Assembly: GCF_014171595.1 (NCBI RefSeq)
Contig: NZ_CP050451.1
Location: 4,092,001-4,156,000, forward strand
Direction: 5' to 3'
Length of the DNA stretch: 64,000 nt
Source of the DNA: Massilia sp. Se16.2.3
GTDB lineage: Bacteria; Pseudomonadota; Gammaproteobacteria; Burkholderiales; Burkholderiaceae_D
Shown piece by piece: positions 1-10,023 of the stretch (its first letter is position 1; each line of letters begins with the position of its first letter). The notes below the pieces were generated by a model. It was not told the origin of the DNA, ran no database searches, and saw nothing but the letters and a program-made list of their open reading frames with translations. Both the position numbers and the translations under genes were made by a program.

Positions 1-1178
1 CCCGTCTGCAAGGGCGGCAAGATGACAATCGCCCTCGCCCGGGGAAGAATTCTCGCGCGACCAGCCGGGCCGCAAGCCGCTGTCCTGGCACGTGCCGGTG
101 ATCGCCGCCGCGGCCGGGACCGGGGAACAGGCGCGCACCGTGCTCGCCGCCGGCAAGGGCAGCCTCACACTGCCCGGCTGCGGCCCGGTCGTGGTGAACG
201 CCGGCCAGAGCGGCTACTACCGCACGCTCTACGCACCCGCTGCGTTTGCCCCGCTGGCGGGACGCTTCGCGACGCTGGCGCCGATCGACCAGATCGGCCT
301 CCTGGCCGATACGGGCGCTCGGTTTCGCCGGCCTGCAGCCCGCGTCGAACTTCCTCGACCTGGCCGCGGCCACGCCGCCGGGCGCCGCACCCCGGTGTGG
401 GCACGCGTCGCCATCGGCTACGACGATCTGCTGGCGATGTACGGCGGCGACAAGGCCGGCAGCGCACGCCTGGCCAGCCACGCGATCGCGCGCCTGGCGC
501 CGGTCATGGCGCAGGTCGGCTGGACTGCCAGCCCGGGCGAGGCGACGTCAACGGCCACCTTGCGCGAGCGCCTGATCGCCACCCTCAGCCACCTGGGCGA
601 CCCGGCCACGATCGCCGAGGCACGCCGCCGTTACCGCGCGATGGACAGCGACCCGCAGGCCGTGCCCGGCGCGCTGCGCAAGACCATCCTGGCCGTGGTC
701 GCCGAACACGCGGACGGAGCGACCTGGAACGATCTGCACGCCGCCGCCCGCGCGGAAAAATCGCCGATGGTGAAGGACGCCATGTATATCCTGCTGGCCT
801 CGCCGCGCGATCCGGCCCTGGCCGCACGCGCGCTGGCGCTGGCACTGACCGAGGAACCGGGGGCGACGAACGGAGCGGCGATGATCGATGCGGTGTCGCG
901 CCTGCATCCGGACCTGGCGGTCGACTTCACGCTGGCGAACCTGGAGGCCGTCAACGCGCGCGTGGATGCGAGTTCGCGCAGCCGCTACGTGCCGACGCTG
1001 GCCGACGGGTCCGTCCTGCCGGCGACGGCGGACAAGCTGCGGGCCTACGCCGAGGCCCACATCGCACCGCAGGCAAGGCGCGATGCGGAGACGGCGATCG
1101 CCGCGATCGGCGACCGTATCAAGGTGCGCCGCGAGCGCCTGCCGGAGATCGACGCCTGGCTGGCGCGCCACGCAGTAA
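1..1178 (+). CDS. M1-family aminopeptidase, C-terminal part (5' end outside window)
   Basis: This is the distal part of a large M1 zinc aminopeptidase; only the helical ERAP1-like C-terminal domain is in the window, and the HExxH zinc site would lie upstream. Recognisable stretches include SWHVPVIA, a YYRTLYAP segment, and alpha-helical repeats ending in EIDAWLARH. Reading requires frame changes near 30-49 and two compensating ones near 320 and 390, where GFAGLQPASNFLDLA is in a different frame from the flanking sequence. The stop at 1176-1178 assumes one more indel at the very end; without it the frame runs on to 1366 into glpD, which is unlikely. The gene converges on glpD. The family role is removal of N-terminal residues from peptides. 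Confidence 0.75.
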
Positions 1179-1183
1179 AGCCG

Positions 1184-1200
1184 CCCGCGGCGAACGCGGG
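1184..1200. terminator. Small hairpin between convergent genes
   Basis: Six complementary bases (CCCGCG and CGCGGG) flank a five-base loop just after the aminopeptidase stop and before the glpD 3' end. There is no T-run, so it is only a possible bidirectional terminator. Confidence 0.25.
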
Positions 1201-1295
1201 AGCATGCGGCAGCGCGCTGGGGTGCGTGCTCCCGATGCGGGCGACGATGCGATCGCCCGCGCCCTGCCGCCATCGCGGCGCCGGGCCGCCCTTCG

Positions 1296-2867
1296 TCAGA
1301 CCGCCATCTCCGCCTGGCGCGCGCCCATCCACTGCTCCAGCCGCGTCGCGCTGCCCGGTGCCGTGAAGGCCCAGCTTGGTGCGCCGCCACAGGATGTCGG
1401 CGGCGCCCCTCGCCCACTCGTGCGCCATCAGGTAATCGATCTCGGCCGCGTAAAGGCCGGGCAGCACTTCCTCTCGCAGGTCGGCCAGGCCATTGCAGCG
1501 TGCCAGCAGGGTATCGATGCGGGTGCCGTAGGCGCGCGCGTAACGCTCGAGCAGGCGCGGCGGCAGCCAGCGGTAGCGCTGGCCCCGGCGGCTGCGCCAG
1601 GCGTCGAATTCGAGTACGCCGCGCTTGTCGGGCCCGGCGCCGAACAGGTCGCCGCCCGGCAGGCAGGCTTGTGCGGTCCAGCCCGGCATTGGGCGGCCTG
1701 GTGCCGGGGCGAGCACGCCGGCCAGCAGGTCGACCGCCTCCTCGACCAGCTTGCGGCTGGTGGTGATCTTGCCGCCAAACACCGACAGCAGCGGCGCACC
1801 GTCGCGGTCGAGCCCGAGGCGATAGTCGCGCGTGGCGGCAGCGGCGCTGGCGGCGGCATCCTCGACGAGCGGCCGCACGCCCGAATAACTCCACAGCACG
1901 TCGGCGGGACTGATGGAACGCGTGAAATAGCGGTTCGCCAGCTGGCACAGGTAGGCGGTTTCCTCATGACTGATGGCGACATTGTCGAGTTCGCCCCGGT
2001 AATCGACGTCGGTGGTGCCGATCAGCGTGAACGCTTCCTCATAGGGCAGCGCGAACACGATGCGCCCGTCCGGGTGCTGGAAGATATAGGCATGCGGATG
2101 GGCGAACAGGCGCGGCACGACGATGTGGCTGCCCTTGATGAGCCGCAGGGTGCCGGCGGCGGGGACGGCGGTCGCGCCTTCCAGAAACGCGCCGCCCGGG
2201 GCCCGGTGGCGTTGACCAGGCAGCGCGCCCTGACCTGCAGGCGCCTGCCCTCGCCTTCCAGCACCACGTTCCAGTGGCTGGCCCCGCGCTGGGGCGGCCC
2301 GCAGCGGGTGCGGGTGAGCACGCGCGCTCCGCGCTCGCGCGCATCGAGGGCATTCAGGACCACCAGGCGCGCGTCGTCGACCCAGCCGTCGGAATACATG
2401 AAGGCACGCGTGAAGCGCGGCAGCAAGGGAGCGCCGGCGGGATGGCCGCGCAGCGCGATCGCATGCGAACCGGGCAGGAATTCGCGCGGCGCCAGGCGGT
2501 CGTAGAGGAAGAGGCCGGCGCGGATCAGCCAGGCCGGGCGCGCTCCTGCCCCCTTCTCGGCGTCGTGCGGCATGATAAAGCGCAGCGGGCGCATGATGTG
2601 GGGCGCGCTGCGCAGCAGGGTTTCGCGCTCGAGCAGGGCCTTGCGCACCAGCCTGAACTCGTAGTGCTCCAGGTAGCGCAGGCCGCCGTGGATCAGCTTG
2701 CTCGAGGCCGAGGACGTGTGGCTCGCCAGGTCATCCTTCTCGCACAGCAGCACGCGCAAGCCGCGCCCGGCGGCGTCGCGCGCAATGGCCGCACCGTTGA
2801 TGCCGCCACCGACGACGAGCAGGTCGCAATCGTGGCGCCTGACAGCGCGGTCTCGTGCTTCTTCCAA
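1296..2867 (-). CDS. glpD: Aerobic glycerol-3-phosphate dehydrogenase
   Basis: This membrane-associated flavoenzyme oxidises sn-glycerol 3-phosphate to dihydroxyacetone phosphate and passes electrons to quinone. The N-terminus carries the FAD dinucleotide-binding motif DLLVVGGGINGAAIARDAAG, followed by SSKLIHGGLRYLE, LVNATGP and FGGKITT, all hallmarks of GlpA/GlpD. The start is a TTG at 2867, chosen because AGGAGG sits five bases upstream and FAD-fold homology begins there. The length is about 523 residues, normal for the family. Two frame changes (near 2175 and 1325) interrupt it; after the second, the true C-terminus reads LEQWMGARQAEMAV and stops at 1296. No glpF or glpK is adjacent. Confidence 0.9.
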
Positions 2868-3064
2868 GGCGTCCTCCTCAAGGTTCGCAACCGATCCAGT
2901 GTAGGCGTGCACGCTCGTGCCATCTTCGCATAGATCAAGCGCGGGCCGGCGGGGCGCATCGTCGTTCCCGGATGCATCACCGCCGCCGCCGGCCGGCACG
3001 CAGCCGCGGCGCCGGGCCGCTCCTGTGTAAAATGGGGCATGACGACTCCTGCATCTTGCCAACC

Positions 3065-3702
3065 ATGACCCAGCAGCGCGCCTGGGTCCGCATGCCTTCC
3101 GGCAGGCGCCTCGACCTGTTGAACCCGACCCCCTTCGACTGGGAAGACGCCGACCTCGCCCTCGGCCTGGCCCGCACCTACCGCTGGGGCGGCCATTCGG
3201 CCTGGCCCTTGCCGCTGTCCGTGGCCCAGCATTCGATCAGCGTGATGCTGCTGGGGCGCGCCGCCCCGGGGGGCGGGTCGAGCCCCTGACCGAGCTGCGC
3301 GAACTGCTGCACGACGCCGAGGAAGGCCTGCTCGGCTTCGACGCCCTGTCCGTCATCAAGCCCTTCCCGGGCGAGGGTTTCCGCGCGTTGACGAAGCGGC
3401 TCGAGCACATGGTCTTCCTGCGCTATGGCTTGCCGTCCTGGACTGCGGCAGACCACGCCCGCCACAAGCGCGCCGACCGCCTGGCCGCCGCCAGCGAGGC
3501 GGTGCACGTGGCGGGCTGGTCGCGCGAGGAAGTGCGGCGCACGCTGAAGATCCAGGCGGCGGTGCTGGAAGAAGACCCGTTGGCGGCGGTGTATGGCGGC
3601 AGGCCCCGGGAACCCTGGCCGCCGGGGCTGGCCTGCGAGCGCTTCCTGGCCGAGCTGGGCCGTCTGATGCAGCTCGTGGGAGGGTCCGCCGATGGCGCAT
3701 GA
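3065..3702 (+). CDS. HD-domain phosphohydrolase
   Basis: This predicted metal-dependent phosphohydrolase is of the YfbR-like or phage-type HD family. The sequence shows an N-terminal LDLLNPTPFDWEDADLALGL region, a first histidine in SVAQHSISV, and the paired HD in ELLHDAEEGLLG, spaced as in HD hydrolases. There is one frame change in the C/G homopolymer near 3270-3285, between the two metal-binding parts. The ATG at 3065 is preferred because homology begins directly there. The 3' end overlaps the Sir2 gene by 11 bases, so the two are probably co-translated. The substrate cannot be read from sequence; nucleotides are the usual target of relatives. Confidence 0.8.
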
Positions 3703-4527
3703 GGACGGCGGCATGGTGCATGAACACGACCTGGCCCGCGCAGCCGCGCTGCTGCGGTCGGCCAAAGCCCTGCTGGTCTGCGCCGGCGCCGGCATGGGAG
3801 TCGATTCCGGCCTGCCTGACTTCCGCGGCAACACCGGATTCTGGCAAGCTTATCCGGGGTTGCATGCCGCCGGCATCGCCTTTCACGAGATCGCCAACCC
3901 GGCCAGCTTCGCAAGCGACCCGCGGCTCGCCTGGGGTTTCTACGGGCACCGCCGGCACTCTACCGCGCAACGCGGCCGCATGCCGGTTTCGCCATCCTGC
4001 GCCGCCTGGGCGCGCGCGTGGACGGCGGCGCCTTTGTCTTCACCAGCAATGTCGACGGCCATTTCGGCCGCGCAGGTTTTTCAAGTGACGGTATCATCGA
4101 ATGCCACGGCTCGATCCATCACCTGCAATGCACCCTGCCCTGCAGCGACGCCATCTGGCCGGCCGACGAGATCAATCCGGAAGTCGACACGGTGCACTGC
4201 CGCCTGCTTTCGCCGCTGCCACGCTGTCCGCAGTGCGGGGCGCTGGCGCGGCCGAATATCCTGATGTTCAACGACAGTGCCTGGATCGAGACGCGTACCG
4301 AAGCGCAGTATGCGCGCATGCGGCACTGGCGCAGGCAGGCCTGCGGACTGGTGGTGGTCGAACTCGGTGCGGGCGTCGACATTCCCTCCGTGCGCCGCAT
4401 GGGCGAAGCCCAGGGAGCGCCGCTCATCCGCATCAACCCGCGCGCGCCGCAGCTGGACGGACATGCCGGCGTCGCGCTGGGGCATGGCGCGCTGGCATCG
4501 TTACAAGCGATAGAGAAATTGATTTAA
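3692..4527 (+). CDS. Sir2-family NAD-dependent protein deacylase
   Basis: This sirtuin removes acyl groups from lysines using NAD. The NAD-binding motif CAGAGMGVDSGLPDFRG, the TSNVDGHF segment and the catalytic histidine in IIECHGSIHHLQC are present. The zinc module has two cysteine pairs, CTLPC and CPQCG. A frame change near 3953 splits the gene between the NAD fold and the TSNVD motif; after it the reading continues to the stop at 4527. The total length is about 278 residues. It is translationally coupled to the preceding HD hydrolase. The variant NVD (canonical sirtuins have NID or NVD) is normal. Confidence 0.87.
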
Positions 4528-4571
4528 CTCAAACTAATCTGCTAAGCCCTTGATTTCATTGGTATTCGTTT

Positions 4572-4705
4572 GATATCCACAAGAAATGTGGATAAGTGTG
4601 TGGACAAGGGCCACTTGACAAGCGGGAAGTGCAGTAATGATGCGGGTTTCAACAAATTGCCCATTCCGAAGGCAAAATTCAAATCCTTGAAAATCAAGGA
4701 CTTGC
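4572..4705 (+). repeat. Intergenic element, copy A, with DnaA-box-like 9-mers
   Basis: The 312-base gap between sir2 and the helicase gene (4528-4839) has no gene but holds this AT-richer element. It contains ATATCCACA (4573-4581), TGTGGATAA (4587-4595, a perfect reverse-complement DnaA box) and TGTGGACAA (4599-4607). A TTGACA hexamer lies at 4615-4620 and a perfect hairpin TCCTTGA-AAA-TCAAGGA at 4684-4700. A diverged copy with the same order and spacing lies at 7107-7241 on the other side of the helicase gene. Beyond 4705 the similarity ends. The function is unknown; a replication-initiator binding cluster or a small-RNA promoter region are possibilities. Confidence 0.6.
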
Positions 4706-4839
4706 ACGTGCACTGTTTTGGCACCTGCACTCCGCATCAGCAAATTCCTACAAAGTCCTACAACGGGGGATAAGTCAGCAGATCCGGTTGTCGGGCGCCG
4801 CAACCGCATGGCCTTGCGCGGCGCTTGTCTGCGCGCCAC

Positions 4840-6929
4840 TCACTTCCACGCATTGCGGGCCCGGTCGCGTACCAGCATGCGCACGCTGTCGGGCATCGGC
4901 AGTGTCGACTTCGCCGTCTCCGCCGTGATCCAGACGCATTCTTCGAAATGCTTGAGCATGGCCGGCGTCACGAAGCGGGTGCGCGCCGCGTACACGTGGC
5001 GGTCGCCCATCTGCGCCTGCTGCTTGATGAAGAAGCGGTTCGGCACCACCAGGTGCAGGTGCTCCTTGGCGCGCGTCATCGCCACATACAGCAGGCGCCG
5101 TTCCTCCTCGATCTCTTCCGCACTGCCGGTGCTCATGTCGGACGGAATGCAGCCGTCGACCACGTTAAGCACGTGCACCGACTTCCACTCCTGCCCCTTG
5201 GCCGAGTGGATCGTCGACAGGATCACGTAGTCCTCATCGAGCAGTGGCGGACCGGCGCGGTCGCTGGTTGCTTCCGGCGGGTCCAGCGTGATCTCGGCGA
5301 GGAAGGTTTCGCGGGTGCCGTAGCCGCCGGCAAGCTGCACCAGCTGCTCGAGGTCGGCCGCGCGCACCGGGCGTCGTCGTGCAGGCGCTCCAGGTGCGGG
5401 GTGTACCACTCTTTGGCGAGCTCGAGGTCGGCTGGCCAGCGCAGCCCCGGCGTACGCAGGCGCCGGTACAGGGTCACGAAGGCATCCCAGTCGCCGCGGC
5501 ATTTCGCCGGCACCTCGAAAGCGGCGACGGCGTCCGCCGCTTCCGGCGCCTCGGCCACCGCGTCGAGCAGGCGCGTGGCGGTAGCCGGCCGATGCCGGGG
5601 ATGAGCTGGGCGACCCGGAAACCGGCCATGCGCCCGTTCGGATTCTGGGCAAAGCGCAGCAGGGCCAGCAGGTCCTTGATGTGCGAGGCTTCCAGGAATT
5701 TCAGGCCGCCAAACTTCACGAACGGGATATTCCGGCGCATCAGTTCGAGTTCCAGCGCCGCGCTGTGGCTGGCCGCGCGGAACAGCACGGCCTGGTTCGT
5801 CAGCTTGATGCCCGCGTCGCGGTGCTCGAGAATGCGCTTGCAGACCCAGCGCGCCTGCTCGGCTTCGTCTGGAATGAGTACCAGTTGCGGCAGGTTGCTG
5901 GCCGCCTTGTCGGTCCAGAGCGTCTTCGCATGGCGTTCCAGCGCCGCCGCGATCACGGCGTTCGAGGCGTCCAGGATGGGTTGCGTCGAGCGGTAGTTGC
6001 GCTCGAGCGTGATCACCTGCGCGCTCTGGCTGAACTGCCCGGGAAAATCGAGGATGTTGCGCACGGTGGCGCCGCGGAAGGAATAGATCGACTGGGCATC
6101 GTCGCCCACCACCATCACGCCCTCCCCGCCCGGCTTCATGCCGGTGATGATGGCCGCCTGCAGGCGGTTGGTGTCCTGGTATTCGTCGACCAGCACATGG
6201 TCGAACAGGGCGCCGAGTTCTGGCCCCAGTTCCGGATCGGCCGCCATCTCGGCCCAGAACAGCAGCAGGTCGTCGTAGTCGAGCACGTTCTGTTCCTGCT
6301 TGGCGTCGACATAGGCGCCGAACAGGCGTTTCAGTTCCGGTTCCCACTCGCTGCACCAGGGGAAGGTACTCTGCAGCACGACGTCGAGCGGTTCGCGCGC
6401 ATTGACCACCCGCGAATAGATCGACAGGCAGGTGCCTTTCAGGGGAAAGCGCTTCTGGGTCCCGGTCAGGCCGATCTCGTGGCGCACCAGGCCCATCAGG
6501 TCTTCGGAATCGCCGCGGTCGTGGATCGTGAACGATTCGTCCAGGCCGATGCGGCCGGCATACTCGCGCAGCAGGCGTGCGCCGATGCTGTGGAAGGTGC
6601 CGGCCCAGGGCAGGCTGATGCTGCCGTCGCTCCTCGCCTTCATGACGCGTGCCAGCACATTGCCCGCGCGCCGCGTCATCTCGCCGGCGGCGCGCCGCGA
6701 AAAAGGTCAGCAGCAGGATGCGCTGCGGGTCGGCGCCGCTCATGATCAGGCGCGCGACCCGGTGCGCCAGCGTGTTCGTCTTGCCCGAACCGGCTCCGGC
6801 CACCACCAGCAAGGGACGGCTGGCGGCGGCCCCGATGTCATGCTCGACAGCGGCGCGCTGCTCGCGGTTCAGGCTGGCAAAAGGGTCGTCGCCGACAGCG
6901 GCGGGTTCGGGAAGGACGGCAGAGGACAT
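4840..6929 (-). CDS. UvrD/Rep-type superfamily 1 ATP-dependent helicase
   Basis: This is a 3'-5' DNA helicase. Motifs are in the expected order: FASLNREQRAAVEH (Q motif), VVAGAGSGKTNTL (Walker A), GTFHSIGARLLREYA (Ia/Ib region), VLVDEYQDTNRLQ (Walker B), VVGDDAQSIYSFRGA (III), LERNYRST (IV), STIHSAKGQEW (V) and LLYVAMTRAKEHL (VI). The length is about 690 residues. Three frame changes occur near 6700, 5590 and 5370. The start at 6929 (MSSAVLPEP) precedes the Q motif directly. The gene stands alone, flanked by two copies of a DnaA-box-like repeat. It is shorter than canonical UvrD or Rep, so I do not assign either name; roles in repair or replication restart are typical. Confidence 0.88.
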
Positions 6930-7106
6930 GGATGCATGACAGTTGGGAAACCACGCAACTGTACATTTGTCCAGTGGAGGTCGGCAAGTGCATTTTACGA
7001 CGATGGCCTTGCGCAATGTCGTGCAAACCACGCAGGGTGCATGAGCGCAGTTAAAGCGAAGTCGGACGCTTCTGCGCTAAGTCTTCGGAATTAAAGAACT
7101 TTTCCA

Positions 7107-7241
7107 GATATCCACAAAGTCTGTGAATAACTTTGTGGACAAGGCGGGACTTGACAGCCCGGAAGCGCGGCCGGATGCGGCTTTCAACAATTTGCCCAAT
7201 CCGCGTGCAGAGCGCAAAACGCGAAAAATCAAGGACTTGCA
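7107..7241 (+). repeat. Intergenic element, copy B, with DnaA-box-like 9-mers
   Basis: The 660-base gap 6930-7591 contains no convincing gene. Its main content is this element, which matches copy A (4572-4705) at roughly 70 percent by eye: ATATCCACA (7108-7116), TGTGAATAA (7122-7130), TGTGGACAA (7134-7142), then ACTTGACA, TTTCAACAA, TTGCCCAATCCG and a final AATCAAGGACTTGCA. The hairpin seen in copy A is not preserved. Further right, 7260-7370 is AT-rich and holds a short perfect hairpin, GACAT-AAAA-ATGTC (7321-7334). I see nothing definite in 7371-7591. Confidence 0.6.
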
Positions 7242-7591
7242 GGTAGTTGTCCAGAAAGGTGGTGCAAGGCCGTGATGATAAAAAAAAGAAACATTTGTGT
7301 ATAACCGCAGGACCCTACGTGACATAAAAATGTCTGTTTGATATCAGATTCTAGTTTCTTGGGGAAACTTTGTAGAACCGGACGGCCTTGGCGGGGGGCC
7401 GCGGCCCGCGGCACGCTGGTGCCCGGGCTCCGGCATCACGCGCGTGTCACGCCGGTACCGGCGCCGGCCATGCACGGATACGCGGCTGCCGGCATCGTGG
7501 AGCAACCCGGCCGAGCCGGCCCAGCGTGGCGCCGCGCGCCTGCGCCGCGCACTAGAATGGTCCCGTTGTCGACCCTACCTGCGAGGCACCC

Positions 7592-7768
7592 ATGTCCACG
7601 ACTCCCGAACCAGACCTGAACCCCGGCGACGAAGCCGCTCCCGGCACGCCCGGCGCCGGCGAAGACGTCTGCGAAGCCTGCGCCGGCAGCGGCAAGCTCG
7701 GCGACGGCAAATCCTGCCCCATGTGCGGCGGCAGCGGGCGCGTGATGCGCGGTATCGGCGGCGGTTGA
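7592..7768 (+). CDS. Small DnaJ-like zinc-finger protein (CxxCxGxG)
   Basis: This 58-residue acidic protein has an N-terminal disordered tail rich in Pro, Asp, Glu and Gly, then two half-motifs, CEACAGSGKLGDG and CPMCGGSGRV. Together they form one zinc site of the DnaJ central-domain type. No J domain is present, so it is a free-standing zinc module and not a truncated DnaJ. It ends five bases before the first chromate-transporter ORF and may be co-transcribed with it. Function unknown; such domains usually bind unfolded proteins or act in thiol chemistry. Confidence 0.7.
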   Translation: MSTTPEPDLNPGDEAAPGTPGAGEDVCEACAGSGKLGDGKSCPMCGGSGRVMRGIGGG

Positions 7769-7773
7769 CCGCC

Positions 7774-8372
7774 ATGGACCGGCACGGCGGGCAGGCGGGT
7801 CGCCTGATGCCGCACCCCTCGCCCACCCGCGCCCGGCCTCGCTGTCCGCGCTGTTCCTCGCCTTCACGCTGCTGGCCCTGCAAGGGTTCGGCGGGGTGCT
7901 GGCGGTCGTCCAGCGCGAGCTCGTCGAGCGGCGCGGCTGGCTCAGCCAGGAAGAATTCGTCGAGGATTGGGCCGTGGCGCAGATCATGCCGGGGCCGAAC
8001 GTCGTCAACCTGTCGATGATGATCGGCGCCCGCTACTTCGGGCTGCGCGGCGCCCTCGTCGCATTGGCCGGCATGCTGGCGCTGCCGCTGCTGGTCGTGC
8101 TCCTGCTTGCCACCTTGCATGCACGTTTTGCCGGCAATCCCCAAGTAGCCGGCGCCCTGCGCGGCATGGCCGCCGTCTCGGCCGGCCTGATCGCGGCTGC
8201 CGGCCTCAAGCTGTCGCTGGCGCTGAAGCGCAATCCCCTGCCGCTGCCCTGGTGCGTGCTGCTCTGCGCGCTCGGCTTCATGCTGGTGGCACTGCTGAAA
8301 CTCCCGCTCGTGCTGGTCCTGCTTGGCCTGGGCGGACCTGGCTGCGTACTGGCCTGGCGTCGCCTGGCCTGA
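7774..8372 (+). CDS. chrA: Chromate transporter, N-terminal-type half (CHR domain)
   Basis: This is a short-chain CHR-family membrane protein of about 200 residues. Characteristic features are LFLAFTLLALQGFGGVLAVVQ, the conserved EEFVEDWAVAQIMPGPNVVN block, and four to six hydrophobic segments after it. One frame change near 7838 separates the first 20 residues from the rest, and the start at 7774 is inferred accordingly. It is followed ten bases later by a second CHR half, the normal arrangement for paired short-chain transporters that work as a heterodimer. The family exports chromate, though many members are uncharacterised and may transport other anions. Confidence 0.8.
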
Positions 8373-8382
8373 CGAACTGCCC

Positions 8383-8964
8383 ATGGACACGACGCTGCAC
8401 ATCACCCTGAGCTGGCACGACTGGCTGAACCTGTTCTTCCACTACCTGCTGCTGTCGATGATGTCGCTTGGCGGCGCCATCTCGACGACCGCCGACATGC
8501 ACCGTTTCCTGGTCGAGCAGCAAGGCTGGCTGACCCAGGCCCAGTTCAACGATGCGATCGCCATTGCCCAGGCGGCGCCGGGACCCAACGTGCTCTTCGT
8601 CGCCCTGATGGGCTGGCAGGTGGGAATGAACGCAGGCAGCCTTGCCGCCGCGTGGCTGGGCGTGGCCACAACCATGACGGGCATCCTGCTGCCTTCCACC
8701 ATCTTCACCTACCAGGTGGCGCAGTGGGGCCACCGCAACCGCGAGCTGCGCGCCGTGCGCGCCTTCAAAGGGGGCATGGCCCCGGTCGTCATCGCGCTGC
8801 TGCTGTCGACCGCATGGATTCTCGCCACCGCCGGCGGCGCGGACAGCAACTGGCGGCTCTGGCTGCTTGCCCTGGGCAGCTGCCTGGTCATCTGGCGCAC
8901 GCGCCTGCACCTGCTGTGGATACTTGCCGCGGGCGCACTGCTGGGCGCGCTCGGGATCGTCTAG
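8383..8964 (+). CDS. chrA: Chromate transporter, second half (CHR domain)
   Basis: This 193-residue polytopic membrane protein is uninterrupted. The conserved block QFNDAIAIAQAAPGPNVLF mirrors the MPGPN motif of the partner gene. SMMSLGGAISTTADMHR corresponds to the glycine-rich first helix. Six hydrophobic segments are visible. The ATG at 8383 follows the first half by only ten bases, which supports co-translation. No chrB regulator is adjacent, so induction by chromate is not evident from context. Confidence 0.85.
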   Translation: MDTTLHITLSWHDWLNLFFHYLLLSMMSLGGAISTTADMHRFLVEQQGWLTQAQFNDAIAIAQAAPGPNVLFVALMGWQVGMNAGSLAAAWLGVATTMTGILLPSTIFTYQVAQWGHRNRELRAVRAFKGGMAPVVIALLLSTAWILATAGGADSNWRLWLLALGSCLVIWRTRLHLLWILAAGALLGALGIV

Positions 8965-9027
8965 CCTGCGCTGCGCGGTGCATGCCGAACTGGCATACTC
9001 CCGCAATCGACCACGACGGATCTTCCC

Positions 9028-9867
9028 ATGCCACAGCTTCTCAGCGAACATGCCTGCTTCGGCGGATTGCAGCGCTTCTACCAGCACGATTCCAGCGCCA
9101 TCGGCCTGCCGATGCGTTTTTCAATCTACCTGCCACCCGGCGCCGAGGGCCGCCCGCTGCCCGTGCTGTTCTATCTTGCCGGCCTGACCTGCACCGAAGA
9201 GACCTTCGCCATCAAGGCCGGCGCCCAGCGCGTGGCCGCCGAGGAGGGCCTCATCCTGGTCGCGCCGGACACCAGCCCGCGCGGCGCGCAGGTCCCGGGC
9301 GAGGCCGACAGCTGGGACTTCGGCGTGGGGGCCGGCTTCTATATCGACGCCAGCCAGGCGCCGTGGTCGCGCCACTACCGCATGGACAGCTACATTCTCG
9401 AACTGCGCGAACTGGTGCTGCGCGAATTCGGTGCCGACCCGGCCCGTTGCGGCATCTTTGGCCATTCGATGGGCGGACATGGGGCGCTGACGATGGCGCT
9501 GAAGCATCCCGAGCTGTTCCGCTCGGTGTCGGCCTTTGCGCCGATCGCCGCGCCGAGCCGCTGCCCCCGGGGCGAGAAGGCCTTCACGGGCTACCTTGGG
9601 GAGGACCGCGCCGCCTGGCGGGCGCACGATGCGACCGAACTGGTGGCAAGCGGCCCGGTGCGCTTCCCCGGCGGCATCCTCGTTGACCGGGGCATGGCCG
9701 ACAAGTTCCTGCCAGAGCAGCTCCATCCGGACGCCTTCGAAGCGGCCTGCCGCGCCGCCGGCCAGCCGCTGACCCTGCGCCGCCACCCCGGCTACGACCA
9801 CGGCTACTACTTCATCGCCAGTTTCGTCGAAGACCACCTGCGCTTCCACCGCCGCCAGCTCGGCTGA
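9028..9867 (+). CDS. fghA: S-formylglutathione hydrolase
   Basis: This 279-residue alpha/beta hydrolase cleaves S-formylglutathione to formate and glutathione, the last step of glutathione-dependent formaldehyde detoxification. The nucleophile is Ser147 in the elbow GHSMGGHGALTMALKHP; LAGLTCTEETFAIKAGAQR and HPGYDHGYYFIASF (catalytic His) are family signatures, and DTSPRG is also typical. The gene is intact and of full family length. No adjacent class III alcohol dehydrogenase (frmA) is in the window. The formate produced would be a substrate for the formate dehydrogenase encoded about 30 kb away. Confidence 0.95.
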   Translation: MPQLLSEHACFGGLQRFYQHDSSAIGLPMRFSIYLPPGAEGRPLPVLFYLAGLTCTEETFAIKAGAQRVAAEEGLILVAPDTSPRGAQVPGEADSWDFGVGAGFYIDASQAPWSRHYRMDSYILELRELVLREFGADPARCGIFGHSMGGHGALTMALKHPELFRSVSAFAPIAAPSRCPRGEKAFTGYLGEDRAAWRAHDATELVASGPVRFPGGILVDRGMADKFLPEQLHPDAFEAACRAAGQPLTLRRHPGYDHGYYFIASFVEDHLRFHRRQLG

Positions 9868-9875
9868 GCACACGG

Positions 9876-9912
9876 CGGCTGCGCCGGGCGCCAACCAGTC
9901 CCGGCGCAGCCG
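9876..9912 (+). terminator. Strong hairpin after fghA
   Basis: A perfect 13-base-pair stem (9876-9888 with 9900-9912, core CGGCTGCGCCGGG) with an 11-base loop begins nine bases after the fghA stop. It lacks a T-run, but position and stability suggest transcript termination or 3'-end protection. Confidence 0.5.
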
Positions 9913-10023
9913 GCTGCCAGGTCACAGCTTGACCACGCTCGTGGCAAGCGGTTCCCGGTTGCCGCACCCTTCCTGCCCCTGCGCAAAGCTGCCTCCGCAC
10001 GAGGGCAGCCCCCTTCCGCCCGC

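Noticed and set aside
3270..3290. Programmed frameshifting or phase variation at a C/G run in the HD gene
   Set aside because: Similar frame changes are found in more than twenty genes without a common slippery motif, so an assembly indel is the simpler explanation.
4528..7591. A composite mobile element with the helicase as cargo between two direct repeats
   Set aside because: The two copies are strongly diverged, there is no target-site duplication or integrase, and the helicase has normal GC. A pair of conserved non-coding elements fits better.
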